Under the pieces are notes generated by a model that made no database searches, had not been told where the DNA came from, and was given only the letters and a program-made list of their open reading frames with translations. Made by a program: the position numbers and the translations under genes. This document shows, piece after piece, positions 36,858 to 45,993 of a DNA stretch of 64,000 bases (positions are counted from its first letter, which is position 1; every line of letters starts with the position of its first letter). This stretch comes from JABDMH01 sp965223105 (GTDB lineage: Bacteria > Bacteroidota > Bacteroidia > Chitinophagales > Saprospiraceae): contig OZ244987.1 in the NCBI GenBank assembly GCA_965223105.1, positions 434,001-498,000 of the forward strand, given 5' to 3'.

Positions 36858-36886
36858 TTGCTGTGTTGGGTAGAGTAGTATCTTTG
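36858..36886 (+). promoter_or_regulatory. Predicted Bacteroidota-type promoter of the ABC exporter gene
   Basis: TATCTTTG at 36879-36886 matches TAnnTTTG exactly, and TTG at 36858-36860 lies 18 bases upstream. The coding start is only 14 bases after the -7 element, so the leader is very short. Confidence 0.5.
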
Positions 36887-36900
36887 ACTGAACATTTCTA

Positions 36901-38697
36901 ATGAGGGAACTTCGACATATTAATCAGTATTTTCTCAAGTACAAATGGTATATCATATTGGGTTTTGTCTTTGTCGCCCTCTCCAATTACTTTCGTGTGC
37001 TGCAGCCGCAGGCCATTCGTCAGGCTCTGGATCTGGTCTTTGAAAACATCCGAATGTATAAGCTCTTCAACGGTTTCGAGGGGCAACAAGTCATTTTCTC
37101 GGAGATTGGCCAATCACTGTTGTACTTTGCCATCTTGGTCTTGGTCTTGGCCTTGATCATGGGCATATTTATGTACTTCATGCGACAGACCATCATCGTA
37201 ATGTCCAGACTCATTGAGTATGACCTTCGAAAAGAAATCTTTGGGCATTACCAACAAATGGATCTGGCCTTTTTTAAACGAAATATGACTGGAGACCTAA
37301 TGGCGCGAATCTCTGAGGATGTCTCAAAAGTTCGCATGTACATCGGACCGGCCTTGTTGTATGGGATCAATCTCTTTACCCTTTTTGTTATGGTAATTTA
37401 TTCCATGTTTTCGGTGAGCGTGGAGCTCTCCATCTATTGTTTGCTGCCCTTACCTCTTCTCTCGCTTTCCATATACTTTGTCAGCTCGATTATTCACCGT
37501 AAAAGCGAGGTCATACAGCGCCAACTTGCCAAATTAAATAGCGTTGCTCAAGAAGTTTTTAGTGGGATCAGTGTGGTTAAATCTTATACACACGAAGATG
37601 CTATGAGTCAATATTTCACTGCTGAGTGCGATGACTTTAAAGAGAAATCACTTAAGCTGGCAAGTGTCAATGCTCTATTTTTCCCCTTGATGCTACTGAT
37701 TATAGGTGCCAGTACGATTCTAACCATATATTTTGGAGGTGTTCAGGTTGCCAAGGGCAACATTACTCCGGGAAACATCGCTGAATTCGTGATATATGTG
37801 AACATGCTTACTTGGCCAGTCACTTCGATTGGCTGGATCGCCTCGATCATTCAGCAAGCAGAAGCGTCACAAAAAAGGATCAACGAATTTCTGCGTGAAC
37901 AACCTGAGATTGTAAGCCCCACTAAGATTAAGCAGCCGATCGAAGGCCATATCGTTCTTGATAACGTCTTCTTTACCTATCCTGATACTGGTATCGAAGC
38001 TTTAAAAGGGGTATCATTCACTCTTAAGCCGGGTCAAAAGCTGGCCGTTGTCGGTAAGACAGGATCCGGCAAGAGCACCATTGCCGATTTACTGGTAAGA
38101 ATGTATGATGTAACAGCGGGAAGAATTTTGATTGATGGCAGGAATATAAAAGAGCATAACCTCCAACACCTCAGGGAGCGGATCGGCTATGTAACTCAGG
38201 ATGTGTTCCTTTTTTCAGACACAATTAGGGCCAATATTGCATTTGGTAGTCTGAATGGGACTGCTCGAAGAAAGGAGGAATTCTATGCAGAAAGAGCAGC
38301 AGTCTATGATGATATCATGGGTTTGCCAGAGCAGTTTGATACGCGAATCGGGGAGAGGGGAGTGACGCTCTCTGGAGGTCAAAAGCAGCGGGTATCCATG
38401 GCTCGAGCATTTATGAAGGAGCCCGAAATCGTCATTCTTGATGACTGTCTAAGTGCGGTAGACACCCGTACCGAAAATCAGATCTTGGGCTATTTAAATG
38501 AGGTACTGGCTGATAAGACCACCATTATTATCACTCATCGAATCTATGGTCTGTTGCAATTCGATCAAATTATTGTACTAGAGCAGGGTAGAATTGTTGA
38601 GTCTGGTACCCACGAAGAATTGTTGCAAATGCAAGGGTTTTACACCAAAATGTATGAGAGACAACAGCTCATGGACCAGGAAAATAAAATTTTGTAA
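36901..38697 (+). CDS. ABC exporter, fused permease and ATPase
   Basis: A 598-residue half-transporter that works as a dimer in the inner membrane. Six transmembrane helices fill about residues 15-310. The nucleotide-binding domain has Walker A (GKTGSGKST), the Q-loop (YVTQDVFLFSDTI), the signature LSGGQKQR and the H-loop (ITHRIYG). Walker B reads VILDDCLSAVD, with Asp where most ABC proteins have the catalytic Glu. This Asp form is frequent in one partner of heterodimeric exporters; here no partner gene adjoins. The class includes lipid and multidrug exporters, so the substrate is unknown. A short leader follows a good promoter. Confidence 0.92.
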   Translation: MRELRHINQYFLKYKWYIILGFVFVALSNYFRVLQPQAIRQALDLVFENIRMYKLFNGFEGQQVIFSEIGQSLLYFAILVLVLALIMGIFMYFMRQTIIVMSRLIEYDLRKEIFGHYQQMDLAFFKRNMTGDLMARISEDVSKVRMYIGPALLYGINLFTLFVMVIYSMFSVSVELSIYCLLPLPLLSLSIYFVSSIIHRKSEVIQRQLAKLNSVAQEVFSGISVVKSYTHEDAMSQYFTAECDDFKEKSLKLASVNALFFPLMLLIIGASTILTIYFGGVQVAKGNITPGNIAEFVIYVNMLTWPVTSIGWIASIIQQAEASQKRINEFLREQPEIVSPTKIKQPIEGHIVLDNVFFTYPDTGIEALKGVSFTLKPGQKLAVVGKTGSGKSTIADLLVRMYDVTAGRILIDGRNIKEHNLQHLRERIGYVTQDVFLFSDTIRANIAFGSLNGTARRKEEFYAERAAVYDDIMGLPEQFDTRIGERGVTLSGGQKQRVSMARAFMKEPEIVILDDCLSAVDTRTENQILGYLNEVLADKTTIIITHRIYGLLQFDQIIVLEQGRIVESGTHEELLQMQGFYTKMYERQQLMDQENKIL

Positions 38698-38723
38698 AAT
38701 GATCTTTTTTTTGTCTAAATATT

Positions 38724-38731
38724 TACATTTG
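38724..38731 (+). promoter_or_regulatory. Predicted -7 promoter element of the DUF3276 gene
   Basis: TACATTTG, an exact TAnnTTTG match, 34 bases before the GTG start. A TTTG lies at 38710-38713, too close to be the -33 box. Confidence 0.4.
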
Positions 38732-38765
38732 TGCCAGTAAGACATTGTAAACGAAACTTTTAGAT

Positions 38766-39188
38766 GTGGATCAGGATCAGAAGTCAAGGAAGTTCGAGAG
38801 TGTTTACTCTCACAAAATGAGGGCAGGTAAGCGGCGCACCTATTTTTTTGATGTGAGGAAGACGAAGGGTGAAGATTTCTACATCACTCTTACAGAAAGT
38901 ACAAGACGGTTCAACGGCGATGGATATGAGCGCCACAAGATCTTTCTCTACAAAGAGGATTTTAATCGATTTCTAGAGGGTTTGCAGGAGACCATTGACC
39001 ATGTTAAGAATGAGTTGATGCCTGAATATGACTACGACGAATATACCCGCAAGAATGCCGAGTGGGAAGAGAGGAGGAAGGAAGAGTTAGATGAAGATGG
39101 TCAACTTCCCATTGAGGAAGAAACTGCAGATGCAGTTGAAGAGGATAGCGAAGATGTCTCTCATTCGGAGGAGGACATGACCTGGTGA
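38766..39188 (+). CDS. DUF3276 family PUR-alpha-like nucleic-acid-binding protein
   Basis: A 140-residue protein of the DUF3276 family. It opens with ESVYSHKMRAGKRRTYFFDVRKTKGEDFYITLTES and ERHKIFLYKEDFNRFLEGLQETIDHV, which form the PUR repeat fold that binds single-stranded DNA or RNA. The C-terminal 50 residues are strongly acidic. The start is GTG 38766, since the nearby ATG at 38764 is in another frame and the next in-frame ATG would delete part of the domain. The protein's cellular role in Bacteroidota is not settled. Confidence 0.9.
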   Translation: MDQDQKSRKFESVYSHKMRAGKRRTYFFDVRKTKGEDFYITLTESTRRFNGDGYERHKIFLYKEDFNRFLEGLQETIDHVKNELMPEYDYDEYTRKNAEWEERRKEELDEDGQLPIEEETADAVEEDSEDVSHSEEDMTW

Positions 39189-39287
39189 GCTTCAAGCAAG
39201 TCTGATTTCAAATACAAATGGCACCTTTAAGGTGTGGTCACTGGCTTTACTGTCAGAAAGTGACCTATGTGTCGCCAAACACCTTGC

Positions 39288-39295
39288 TAAATTTG
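39288..39295 (+). promoter_or_regulatory. Predicted -7 promoter element of the LON-domain gene
   Basis: TAAATTTG, an exact TAnnTTTG match, 14 bases before the ATG. No clear -33 TTG at the right distance. Confidence 0.4.
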
Positions 39296-39309
39296 TACCT
39301 TACTGAATT

Positions 39310-39954
39310 ATGACCTTGCTACAGAAAGAGTTGGCCCAGTTTCCTTTGGAGCTTGTGGTTTTCCCTAATGAGGTGTTGCCTCTCCATATCTTTGAACCAC
39401 GTTATAAGGACCTGATTGATGATGTTCTCGACAATGTGGTATCATTTGGTGTTACCCCTGTGATCGATGGCAAATTAATGGGTATGGGAACCGCGATGAA
39501 GCTGGTGCGAGTGCACAAGAGATATGAAGATGGGCGCCTCGATATCATGACAAAAGGACTCTATCCCTATGTTTTGAAGAGTTTCGAAGAAAAGACCGAA
39601 CAAACTACTTACGGAATGGCTCAAGTTGAGATGTTGCCCTTGAAAGGTAAACCTGATGGGGAACTTGCTGACCAGATTTTCAAGGTGGTCACCGAAGTTT
39701 TCACCATGATGCAGGTTCCCCAGAAGAATTTCATCCAGCAAAGTGCAGATCCTTACTTGCTGGGGCACAAGATTGGCCTGACGATCGAGGAAGAATATAC
39801 TTTGTTGGGTCTGGTCAATTATCAGAATCGTCAACAATACATTCTCGACAAATTGCTTCGATTACGACCACAAGTCAAGGAATTGGATCGCATCAGGAAA
39901 CAGATTGAAATGAACGGACATTTTCGCAACCTCCAGCCACCCCGCTTAGACTAA
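39310..39954 (+). CDS. LON peptidase substrate-binding domain protein
   Basis: A 214-residue protein made of the N-terminal domain of Lon without ATPase or protease parts. FPLELVVFPNEVLPLHIFEPRYKDLIDDVL is the domain opening; GMGTAMKLVRVHKRYEDGRLDIMTKGL (beta core) and a C-terminal helical part (LLGLVNYQNRQQYILDKLLRL) follow. Such stand-alone proteins may bind unfolded substrates, but their job is not known. The M29 aminopeptidase gene starts 4 bases after the stop, so the two are likely translated from one message. Confidence 0.9.
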   Translation: MTLLQKELAQFPLELVVFPNEVLPLHIFEPRYKDLIDDVLDNVVSFGVTPVIDGKLMGMGTAMKLVRVHKRYEDGRLDIMTKGLYPYVLKSFEEKTEQTTYGMAQVEMLPLKGKPDGELADQIFKVVTEVFTMMQVPQKNFIQQSADPYLLGHKIGLTIEEEYTLLGLVNYQNRQQYILDKLLRLRPQVKELDRIRKQIEMNGHFRNLQPPRLD

Positions 39955-39958
39955 GCAC

Positions 39959-41056
39959 ATGTACTCTGTACTTGCTAAGTATGCACTGCTGCTGGTTGAC
40001 TACTGTCTTGAGATTCAAGCAGATCAACATCTCTATATTACCAGCACTACCCTAGCCGAGCCGCTGGTACGAGAAGTGTACCGTGTAGCTATTCAGCGTG
40101 GTGCTCATGTGGTGACAGACTTAACATGGAGAGAGAAAAATCGAATTTTCTACCAAGAGGCTGGTCGGCAACAACTGATTTGGCAAAATCCATTCATTAC
40201 CAAGATCTACGAAGAATTTGATGCGATTCTGTTCATCAGGGCCCCCTACAACCTCCGCGAGGAGCAAGATATTGATCCAGCCAAACGTGCAGCTCGTACC
40301 GAGGCCCTGGCCCCGATCCATCAAATATACAATGCGCGTACTGCTGATCGCTCGTTGAAAAGGTGCCTTTGTCAATTTCCTACTCAAGCGGCAGCGCAGC
40401 AGGCGGGTATGTCCTTGGAAGCTTATGAAACCTTTGTTTTTCGGGCCTGTCACCTATTTACCGAAGAGCCTGCTGACCAGTGGCGAAAAATAGGTGCAGA
40501 ACAGCAGCGTTTGGTTGATTTCCTGAACTCGGTCGAACATATGCGTTACCTGAATTCAAAAACGGATCTGCAATTTGGACTGCAAGGACGTACCTGGATC
40601 AATTCTGATGGTAAGACCAACATGCCATCTGGAGAAGTTTTTACCGCCCCGGTGGAAGATTCTGTAAACGGCACCATATTCTTTGACTTTCCATCAATAT
40701 TTCGTGGGCATCTGGTGCAAAATATAACGCTGGATGTGGAAGATGGACAGATTGTCCGGTGGAAAGCTGAGCAGGGTCAAAATGTACTTGACGAACTCTT
40801 TGAAATGGAAGGTAGCCGCCGTTTCGGAGAGGCGGCTATAGGTACCAACTATGAAATTCAAGAAGCCACCGGCAATATCCTTTTTGATGAGAAAATGGGA
40901 GGCACTGTACATCTGGCCGTTGGTCAATCATACTTCCAAACCGGAGGTCAAAACAAATCTCCAATCCATTGGGATATGATTGCTGATATGAAGAATGGTG
41001 GGCGTATTTTGGCCGATGGGAAGGAGATCTACGAAAATGGAAAATTTCTCATTTAG
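39959..41056 (+). CDS. M29 family metallo-aminopeptidase
   Basis: A 365-residue thermophilic-aminopeptidase-type (M29) enzyme that cleaves N-terminal residues in the cytoplasm with two metal ions. MPSGEVFTAPVEDSVNGTIFFD holds the first metal-binding Glu, RRFGEAAIGTNYEIQ the second, and LFDEKMGGTVHLAVGQSYFQTGGQNKSPIHWDMIADM the remaining Tyr, His and Asp ligands. The N-terminal half is a Rossmann-like domain (VLAKYALLLVDYCLEIQADQHLYI). Length is slightly below the usual 400. It is coupled to the LON-domain gene. Confidence 0.92.
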   Translation: MYSVLAKYALLLVDYCLEIQADQHLYITSTTLAEPLVREVYRVAIQRGAHVVTDLTWREKNRIFYQEAGRQQLIWQNPFITKIYEEFDAILFIRAPYNLREEQDIDPAKRAARTEALAPIHQIYNARTADRSLKRCLCQFPTQAAAQQAGMSLEAYETFVFRACHLFTEEPADQWRKIGAEQQRLVDFLNSVEHMRYLNSKTDLQFGLQGRTWINSDGKTNMPSGEVFTAPVEDSVNGTIFFDFPSIFRGHLVQNITLDVEDGQIVRWKAEQGQNVLDELFEMEGSRRFGEAAIGTNYEIQEATGNILFDEKMGGTVHLAVGQSYFQTGGQNKSPIHWDMIADMKNGGRILADGKEIYENGKFLI

Positions 41057-41137
41057 ATATAGTGAGACATAAAACGGCTTTCCCAGCGCAACTTATTCAA
41101 GTGTGTGATGGTGTTTAGAGCAACTTACTAGTACTAG

Positions 41138-42058
41138 TCAGGCTTTCCACCGAAGTTTGCGACTTTTTCGTTTCCCGGTATTGATAAAAAAGACTCCAGA
41201 TAGCAAGATTGCAGCTGCGGCCAAGGACTGCCCGGTAATCTGCTCGTGGTTTAAGCTCCATCCGAGAAAAAGTGCGACCACTGGATTGACATAGGTGGTG
41301 GTAGCAACCTTGTCAGGAGTGCTTTTGAGTAGCAGGTAGTTGAATGCCGAGTAAGCCACGATCGAGCCAAACAATATTAAGGTAATCCAAGAAAGAATTG
41401 CTCTCCACTGAAACGCATGGTAAATCTGTTCGAAGTCTTCTCCGACAATGACACTGAAAATCATCAGAAATATACCTGATGCCATCATTTGAATTGATGC
41501 ACTTGCCCCTTTAGAAGAAGGTAAAGTAATTTTAGACATATAGACCGAACCGACGGCCCAGGAAATCAGAGAAATAAATATCACCGCTATACCAAAAAGG
41601 GTTTGCTCGTTGGTGACGATCGTATGTTGAGTGACCAGCACCGTCATGCCTACAATGCCCAAGGTGAGGCCAAGTGTGGTCATCCAAGTTGGTTGTTGGC
41701 GATGTACAATCCACATCAGAAGAACGACAAGAAGTGGTTCGAAGGCCACCACGAGTGCTGCCAGTCCAGTATCGATGTATTGGATCGCATAGGTGATGGC
41801 CCCGGTTCCTATGCCCAGCAGTAGAATGCCAATGGCAGTCGCATTTATAAATGAACGCCAATCAAGCACCGCCAATGAGCGCGTAAAAAACAAGCCCAGC
41901 AGAAGTCCCGCAATGAGGAATCGGGAGCCAGCGAGTATAAAGGGAGGGAAGGTTTCTAAAGACCAATCATTGAGAATATAGGTGCCCCCCCAGATCAAAT
42001 AGATAGCGGCAAAAGAGATTCCAATGAGAAATGATTCTGAATTGAGCAAGTTCTTCAT
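41138..42058 (-). CDS. EamA/DMT family transporter
   Basis: A 306-residue drug/metabolite transporter with ten predicted helices in two EamA repeats. The first repeat opens with AAIYLIWGGTYILNDWSLETFPPFILAGSRFLIAGLLL, the second with SWAVGSVYMSKITLP. A VGRR/GSxxAYxxF-like phrase (GSIVAYSAFNYLL) and NPVVALFLGW at the end of the second repeat are typical. It exports or imports a small metabolite not identified here. ATG 42058 (or 42064) gives the family start; the longer frame to 42151 adds unsupported residues. It diverges from the M14 gene. Confidence 0.9.
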   Translation of the reverse strand: MKNLLNSESFLIGISFAAIYLIWGGTYILNDWSLETFPPFILAGSRFLIAGLLLGLFFTRSLAVLDWRSFINATAIGILLLGIGTGAITYAIQYIDTGLAALVVAFEPLLVVLLMWIVHRQQPTWMTTLGLTLGIVGMTVLVTQHTIVTNEQTLFGIAVIFISLISWAVGSVYMSKITLPSSKGASASIQMMASGIFLMIFSVIVGEDFEQIYHAFQWRAILSWITLILFGSIVAYSAFNYLLLKSTPDKVATTTYVNPVVALFLGWSLNHEQITGQSLAAAAILLSGVFFINTGKRKSRKLRWKA

Positions 42059-42237
42059 TAGCATGCAAACATAGTAGTTGCTGCAGACATTTCTGTAGAG
42101 AAAAATCGGGCCCTCCCATTTCCTTGAGACTGGAATAATTATTGCACCCAAAGCTTGCTAGGTAGGCCAATCAAAGCCTAATGTCTTCATTGATCAAACG
42201 CCATTTTCGTATCTTTCTAAATCAAGAGATCATAAAA

Positions 42238-43881
42238 ATGCAGATGAAAACACTGATGAGATACCAGATGTTCGTCATCATGTATTTTAGTGTGAGTTTG
42301 GGGTGGTCTCAACAATTGAGCGATACTTTATGGACCATACCAGAGCTTACCGGCTATCAAGAGACCTCACGTTATGCTGATGTTGTCTCGTTTATTAAGA
42401 CTGTGGAGGAGCGGGCCGGAATTCATGTTTTTTCTATGGGCACCTCTGCTGAGGGTAAGGAAATACCAGTAGTTGTTTTAGCTGATCCTCCCTTATACTC
42501 ACCCGAAGAGGCCATGCGAAGTGGCAAACCCGTAATTTATATCCAGGGCAACATTCATGGAGGTGAAGTGGAGGGAAAGGAGGTTTTGCTGATGCTAATG
42601 CGGGATATTATGTTTGGTGATAAAAACCATTTATTAGAAAACCAAATCCTGCTTTTTGTGCCGATCTTCAATACTGATGGGAATGATAAAATGTCGGTCG
42701 AGTCTCGACCCTCGCAGGAAGGTAGTCCACCATTGGTTGGTCAACGTGCCAATAGCCAAGGATGGGATCTTAATCGGGATGGAATGAAATTAGATGCTGC
42801 AGAGACACGTAGCCTGTTTGAGGTAGTCATTTCGCACTGGGATCCGCAAGTATTTGTGGATTTACACACTACCAATGGAACCTGGCATGGCTATTCTCTG
42901 ACCTGGGCTCCGAGTTATCACACCGCCGGTGCCCTTAAACCCTTTCAATTTAGCTACCACCGGTTGTTGCCTGAGGTGACCAAACGTGCGTTTGACAAAT
43001 TCGGTCTACATTTTGGACCCTATGGTTATTACTTCTTGGATGAGGGGTGGCCTCCCAAGTCGGTCTACACATACAATCACCATCCTCGCTATCTCGTAAA
43101 TCAATTTGGGTTGAGAAACCGCATGGCCATTTTAAGTGAGTCCTTTGCCCATGAGCGATTTGATCAAAGGATAAATTCAACCTATGTTTTTGTTTCAGAA
43201 ATATTAGAATTCACAAATCAGCATAGTCTTCAGATTTTTGAGATCAACCGGGAAGCCGAAAAGGCCACCATGGAAAATGTGAGAAATGGTGCTGGAACAT
43301 TCAAAAAAGGAGTGAGATTTAAAATGGTGCCTTTTACCCGTAAATTGAATAATTACCGAACCTATGATTATAAAAGGAAATCAAATTCTTCGGAAGAATA
43401 CTTACGGATGCCAAATATTGTGATCTATAATGACATTTCCTACCATGCAAGATTTGAACCTGTAGAGGAGAGCATCTTACCGCATGGGTATTTATTGAGT
43501 AAAGAATTCAGGTCTGTTATAGATAATTTGAGAATGCACGGGGTTGTTGTGGAAGAATTGACGGCAGAAGTTTCAGCTGAGGGTGAATATTTTCTCGCTA
43601 AAGATCTTCGCAGGCTGGGAGAGGAGTTTGAAGGTCACAAGATGGTTGAACTGGTTGGTGAGTTTAGACCTGGTGGGCGGACCTTCAATAGGGGAGATTT
43701 CAAGATTGATCTAAATCAACCACTGGCGAACTTAATTTTTTATCTGCTCGAACCGCGATCTGACGATGGCCTTGTCACCTGGAATTTTTTTGATGAATAC
43801 TTCAAAAATCAGGGCATAAAACATCAGATGGTTGCCTACCCCGTTTTTAAGTATTTCCAACTGGTTGAAGAAGATCAATAG
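42238..43881 (+). CDS. Exported M14 family zinc carboxypeptidase-like protein
   Basis: A 547-residue peptidase from ATG 42238, which gives a plausible signal peptide (MQMKTLMRYQMFVIMYFSVSLGWS); ATG 42181 would add 19 residues before it. The M14 catalytic domain spans about 30-330: IQGNIHGGEVEGKE gives zinc ligands His107 and Glu110, GWDLNRDGMKLDAAETR the Asn-Arg substrate-binding pair, and FVDLHTTNG the third ligand His210. ILSESFAHERF is a candidate for the catalytic Glu. The rest has the beta-rich C-terminal extension of this group. It removes C-terminal residues or cuts cell-wall peptides in the periplasm; the substrate is unknown. Confidence 0.88.
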   Translation: MQMKTLMRYQMFVIMYFSVSLGWSQQLSDTLWTIPELTGYQETSRYADVVSFIKTVEERAGIHVFSMGTSAEGKEIPVVVLADPPLYSPEEAMRSGKPVIYIQGNIHGGEVEGKEVLLMLMRDIMFGDKNHLLENQILLFVPIFNTDGNDKMSVESRPSQEGSPPLVGQRANSQGWDLNRDGMKLDAAETRSLFEVVISHWDPQVFVDLHTTNGTWHGYSLTWAPSYHTAGALKPFQFSYHRLLPEVTKRAFDKFGLHFGPYGYYFLDEGWPPKSVYTYNHHPRYLVNQFGLRNRMAILSESFAHERFDQRINSTYVFVSEILEFTNQHSLQIFEINREAEKATMENVRNGAGTFKKGVRFKMVPFTRKLNNYRTYDYKRKSNSSEEYLRMPNIVIYNDISYHARFEPVEESILPHGYLLSKEFRSVIDNLRMHGVVVEELTAEVSAEGEYFLAKDLRRLGEEFEGHKMVELVGEFRPGGRTFNRGDFKIDLNQPLANLIFYLLEPRSDDGLVTWNFFDEYFKNQGIKHQMVAYPVFKYFQLVEEDQ

Positions 43882-44286
43882 ACAGGTGTAATGGTGCTGT
43901 CTACTAAAATATTATCAACAATTTCAAATTCTTTCCGCGAATTTCTTTTTTTCAAAGCCTCGCCGTGGTGCCACCACGTCTACTTCTTGCGCCTTGAACT
44001 TCATCGAAAATCAAATGTAAATTGACCACAAAAATTTAATAGACAGAGTACTGACCACAGTGTCTGTACCGATAATCCAGTTGACGATGTCCGGCAATCT
44101 CATTGACGACAAACAGAACTTTTCTACCACGGCCATACATGTTACCACGGTTGATGACAACTCCTGCAATGTTTACGGAAAAACCTGGATTCAGTGGCCG
44201 TTCAAGGGCTTGGCATAAAGCACTGGTTAATATCGCCAATCAATTCAATCTGTGTATCTTGCAAACAAGGCAAAAAACCAAAGCAA
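43879..44286. other. Gene-free stretch with small hairpins
   Basis: About 400 bases between the M14 and TPR genes. A 7-base hairpin (TAGACAG with CTGTCTA) overlaps the M14 stop at 43879-43903 but lacks a T run. A second palindrome, CGTGGTG-C-CACCACG, lies at 43964-43978. A 67-codon frame on the minus strand (44036-44239) has no recognisable domain. Nothing else is apparent. Confidence 0.35.
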
Positions 44287-45927
44287 ATGCGATTATTGTA
44301 CTTCGGTGTCGTTGCAGCCTGTCTGTTGACCTGCAAAAACGAGCCAAATCCTGAAGAATCAGTCCAAAACACCTTGGGTGTTCTAGAACATCATTTTGAC
44401 ATATCTGATCTCGCCAGGGAACAGTTTGATCGGGGCCTGCTCCTACTGCATAGTTTTGAATATGATGACGCCAGGGAAGCGTTTCAAGAGGCCATCGACG
44501 CTGACTCAACGGAGATCATGGCCCATTGGGGAGAGGCGATGACTTATTATAAGGCCTTGTGGGGCCTGCAAGATGTGGAAGCTGGCAGAACCATCCTGCA
44601 ACGAATTGGTGAGACCAAGGCAGAGCGTTTAGAATCGATCACTGATCCCTTGGAACGTGAGTTGTGGGAGGGTTTGGAGTTGTTATATGGTGAGGGTGAG
44701 TTTGATGAGCGCAATCAACACTATACGACCCATCTCGAAACGCTACATGGCAAATACCCGGACCATCAGGAAATAGCCGCTTTTTATGCCTTGGGTTTAA
44801 TCTGGGCTAGCGAAGAGTATGGAGATGGGAGTCCCCAATTAAGAAAGTCAGCCCGGATCGCAGATGCTATACTAGAGGAAAACCCCAATCATCCCGGTGC
44901 GCTCCATTACAAGATCCATGCACTAGATGGTCCCATATCCGCAGCCGATGCCAAAATGGCTGCAGACAGATATTCGAAAGTCGCCCCCGATGCTGCTCAT
45001 GCCTTACATATGCCTTCACATATTTATTTGGCCTTGGGTAGATGGGATGATGTGGTTTCATCCAACGAAGCTTCCTATGCTGCCAGCGTAAAGCGAATGG
45101 AACAAAAGGGATTGTCGGATGGAGCTCGAGGTTACCATTCGTATGACTGGTTACACTATGCCTACCTACAGCAGGGTAGATATGAAGATGCTCAGCGACT
45201 TTTGCAAGATATGCTGGTATATGTACCTGCCGATCCCGATAAGGGAGCGAGAGGCTATTTGCTTGATATGCAAAACCATCAGCTGGTAGAAACCGGAGAA
45301 ATTTCACCGGATATTGACTATGACTGGGATGTCAGAACCGAAGATTTGGGGTTAGCGGCCGCGGCCATGAGAAGCTTCCAAAGGAGCTGGAAGGCACTAC
45401 AATCTGAGGACCTTCAAGGCATTGAAGAACAGAAAACCTATCTAGCCAATCAAATCAATGTGGCCAGTACCCAGGTTGGCGAAAATGGCAAAGCAATGTG
45501 TAGTGCCGGACAGACTCGATATGCACCCACCCAGGATCTGATTCACAAGGCACGCACTGTGTTGTGTCAGCTAAATGTATTTATCGCGCAGCTCCAAGAT
45601 GATCAGGAGGCTGTTGAAGAGAACCTGATTGCAGCTACGGAGCTGGAAGCCGGCAGTGAATTTCCTACGGGACCACCGCTTCTGGCCTTACCATCCTTCG
45701 AGCAATACGGTTATTGGCTTCTGGAGCGCGAACGACCTGAAGAGGCAGTGGCCCAATTTCAGAAAGGCCTGGAGCGAACCCCGAGGCGAGCAAGGGCATT
45801 GCGTGGATTGCTATCAGCCTTGGAGGCACTGGACCGAAACGACGAAGCATCTGCTGTCCGCCAAGAGCTGGAGGAAATATGGAAGAGAGCCGACAAACAA
45901 GCACTCGATCTCCTGGTTGCCCTCTAA
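44287..45927 (+). CDS. TPR-repeat lipoprotein (copy 1)
   Basis: A 546-residue lipoprotein from ATG 44287, giving MRLLYFGVVAACLLTC with Cys16 as lipid site. ATG 44194 would bury this signal. The body is all helical TPR-type repeats: ARE QFDRG LLLLHSF EYDDAREAFQEAI at the start, then MAHWGEAMTYYKALWG, FYALGLIWASEEYG, and HPGALHYKIHALDGP, APDAAHALHMPSHIYLALGRWDD. The His-rich phrases HYKIHA and HALHMPSHIY recur in the paralogue at 47627-49273. The role is unknown; the lipoprotein is probably periplasmic or on the outer membrane. It is followed by a sulfatase gene 66 bases on. Confidence 0.85.
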   Translation: MRLLYFGVVAACLLTCKNEPNPEESVQNTLGVLEHHFDISDLAREQFDRGLLLLHSFEYDDAREAFQEAIDADSTEIMAHWGEAMTYYKALWGLQDVEAGRTILQRIGETKAERLESITDPLERELWEGLELLYGEGEFDERNQHYTTHLETLHGKYPDHQEIAAFYALGLIWASEEYGDGSPQLRKSARIADAILEENPNHPGALHYKIHALDGPISAADAKMAADRYSKVAPDAAHALHMPSHIYLALGRWDDVVSSNEASYAASVKRMEQKGLSDGARGYHSYDWLHYAYLQQGRYEDAQRLLQDMLVYVPADPDKGARGYLLDMQNHQLVETGEISPDIDYDWDVRTEDLGLAAAAMRSFQRSWKALQSEDLQGIEEQKTYLANQINVASTQVGENGKAMCSAGQTRYAPTQDLIHKARTVLCQLNVFIAQLQDDQEAVEENLIAATELEAGSEFPTGPPLLALPSFEQYGYWLLERERPEEAVAQFQKGLERTPRRARALRGLLSALEALDRNDEASAVRQELEEIWKRADKQALDLLVAL

Positions 45928-45993
45928 GCGTAATGAGGAGACTGAAGCGGATAACCTGAGGGCAGGAGGGGGTAAAACCGTAAACCAAAGACC

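Noticed and set aside
43964..43978. CGTGGTG-C-CACCACG palindrome as terminator or operator
   Set aside because: Loop of one base and no T run on either strand; no regulator gene nearby to pair it with.
44036..44239. 67-codon minus-strand frame in the spacer before the TPR gene
   Set aside because: No recognisable domain, no promoter or start context; it may be a remnant, but nothing supports it.
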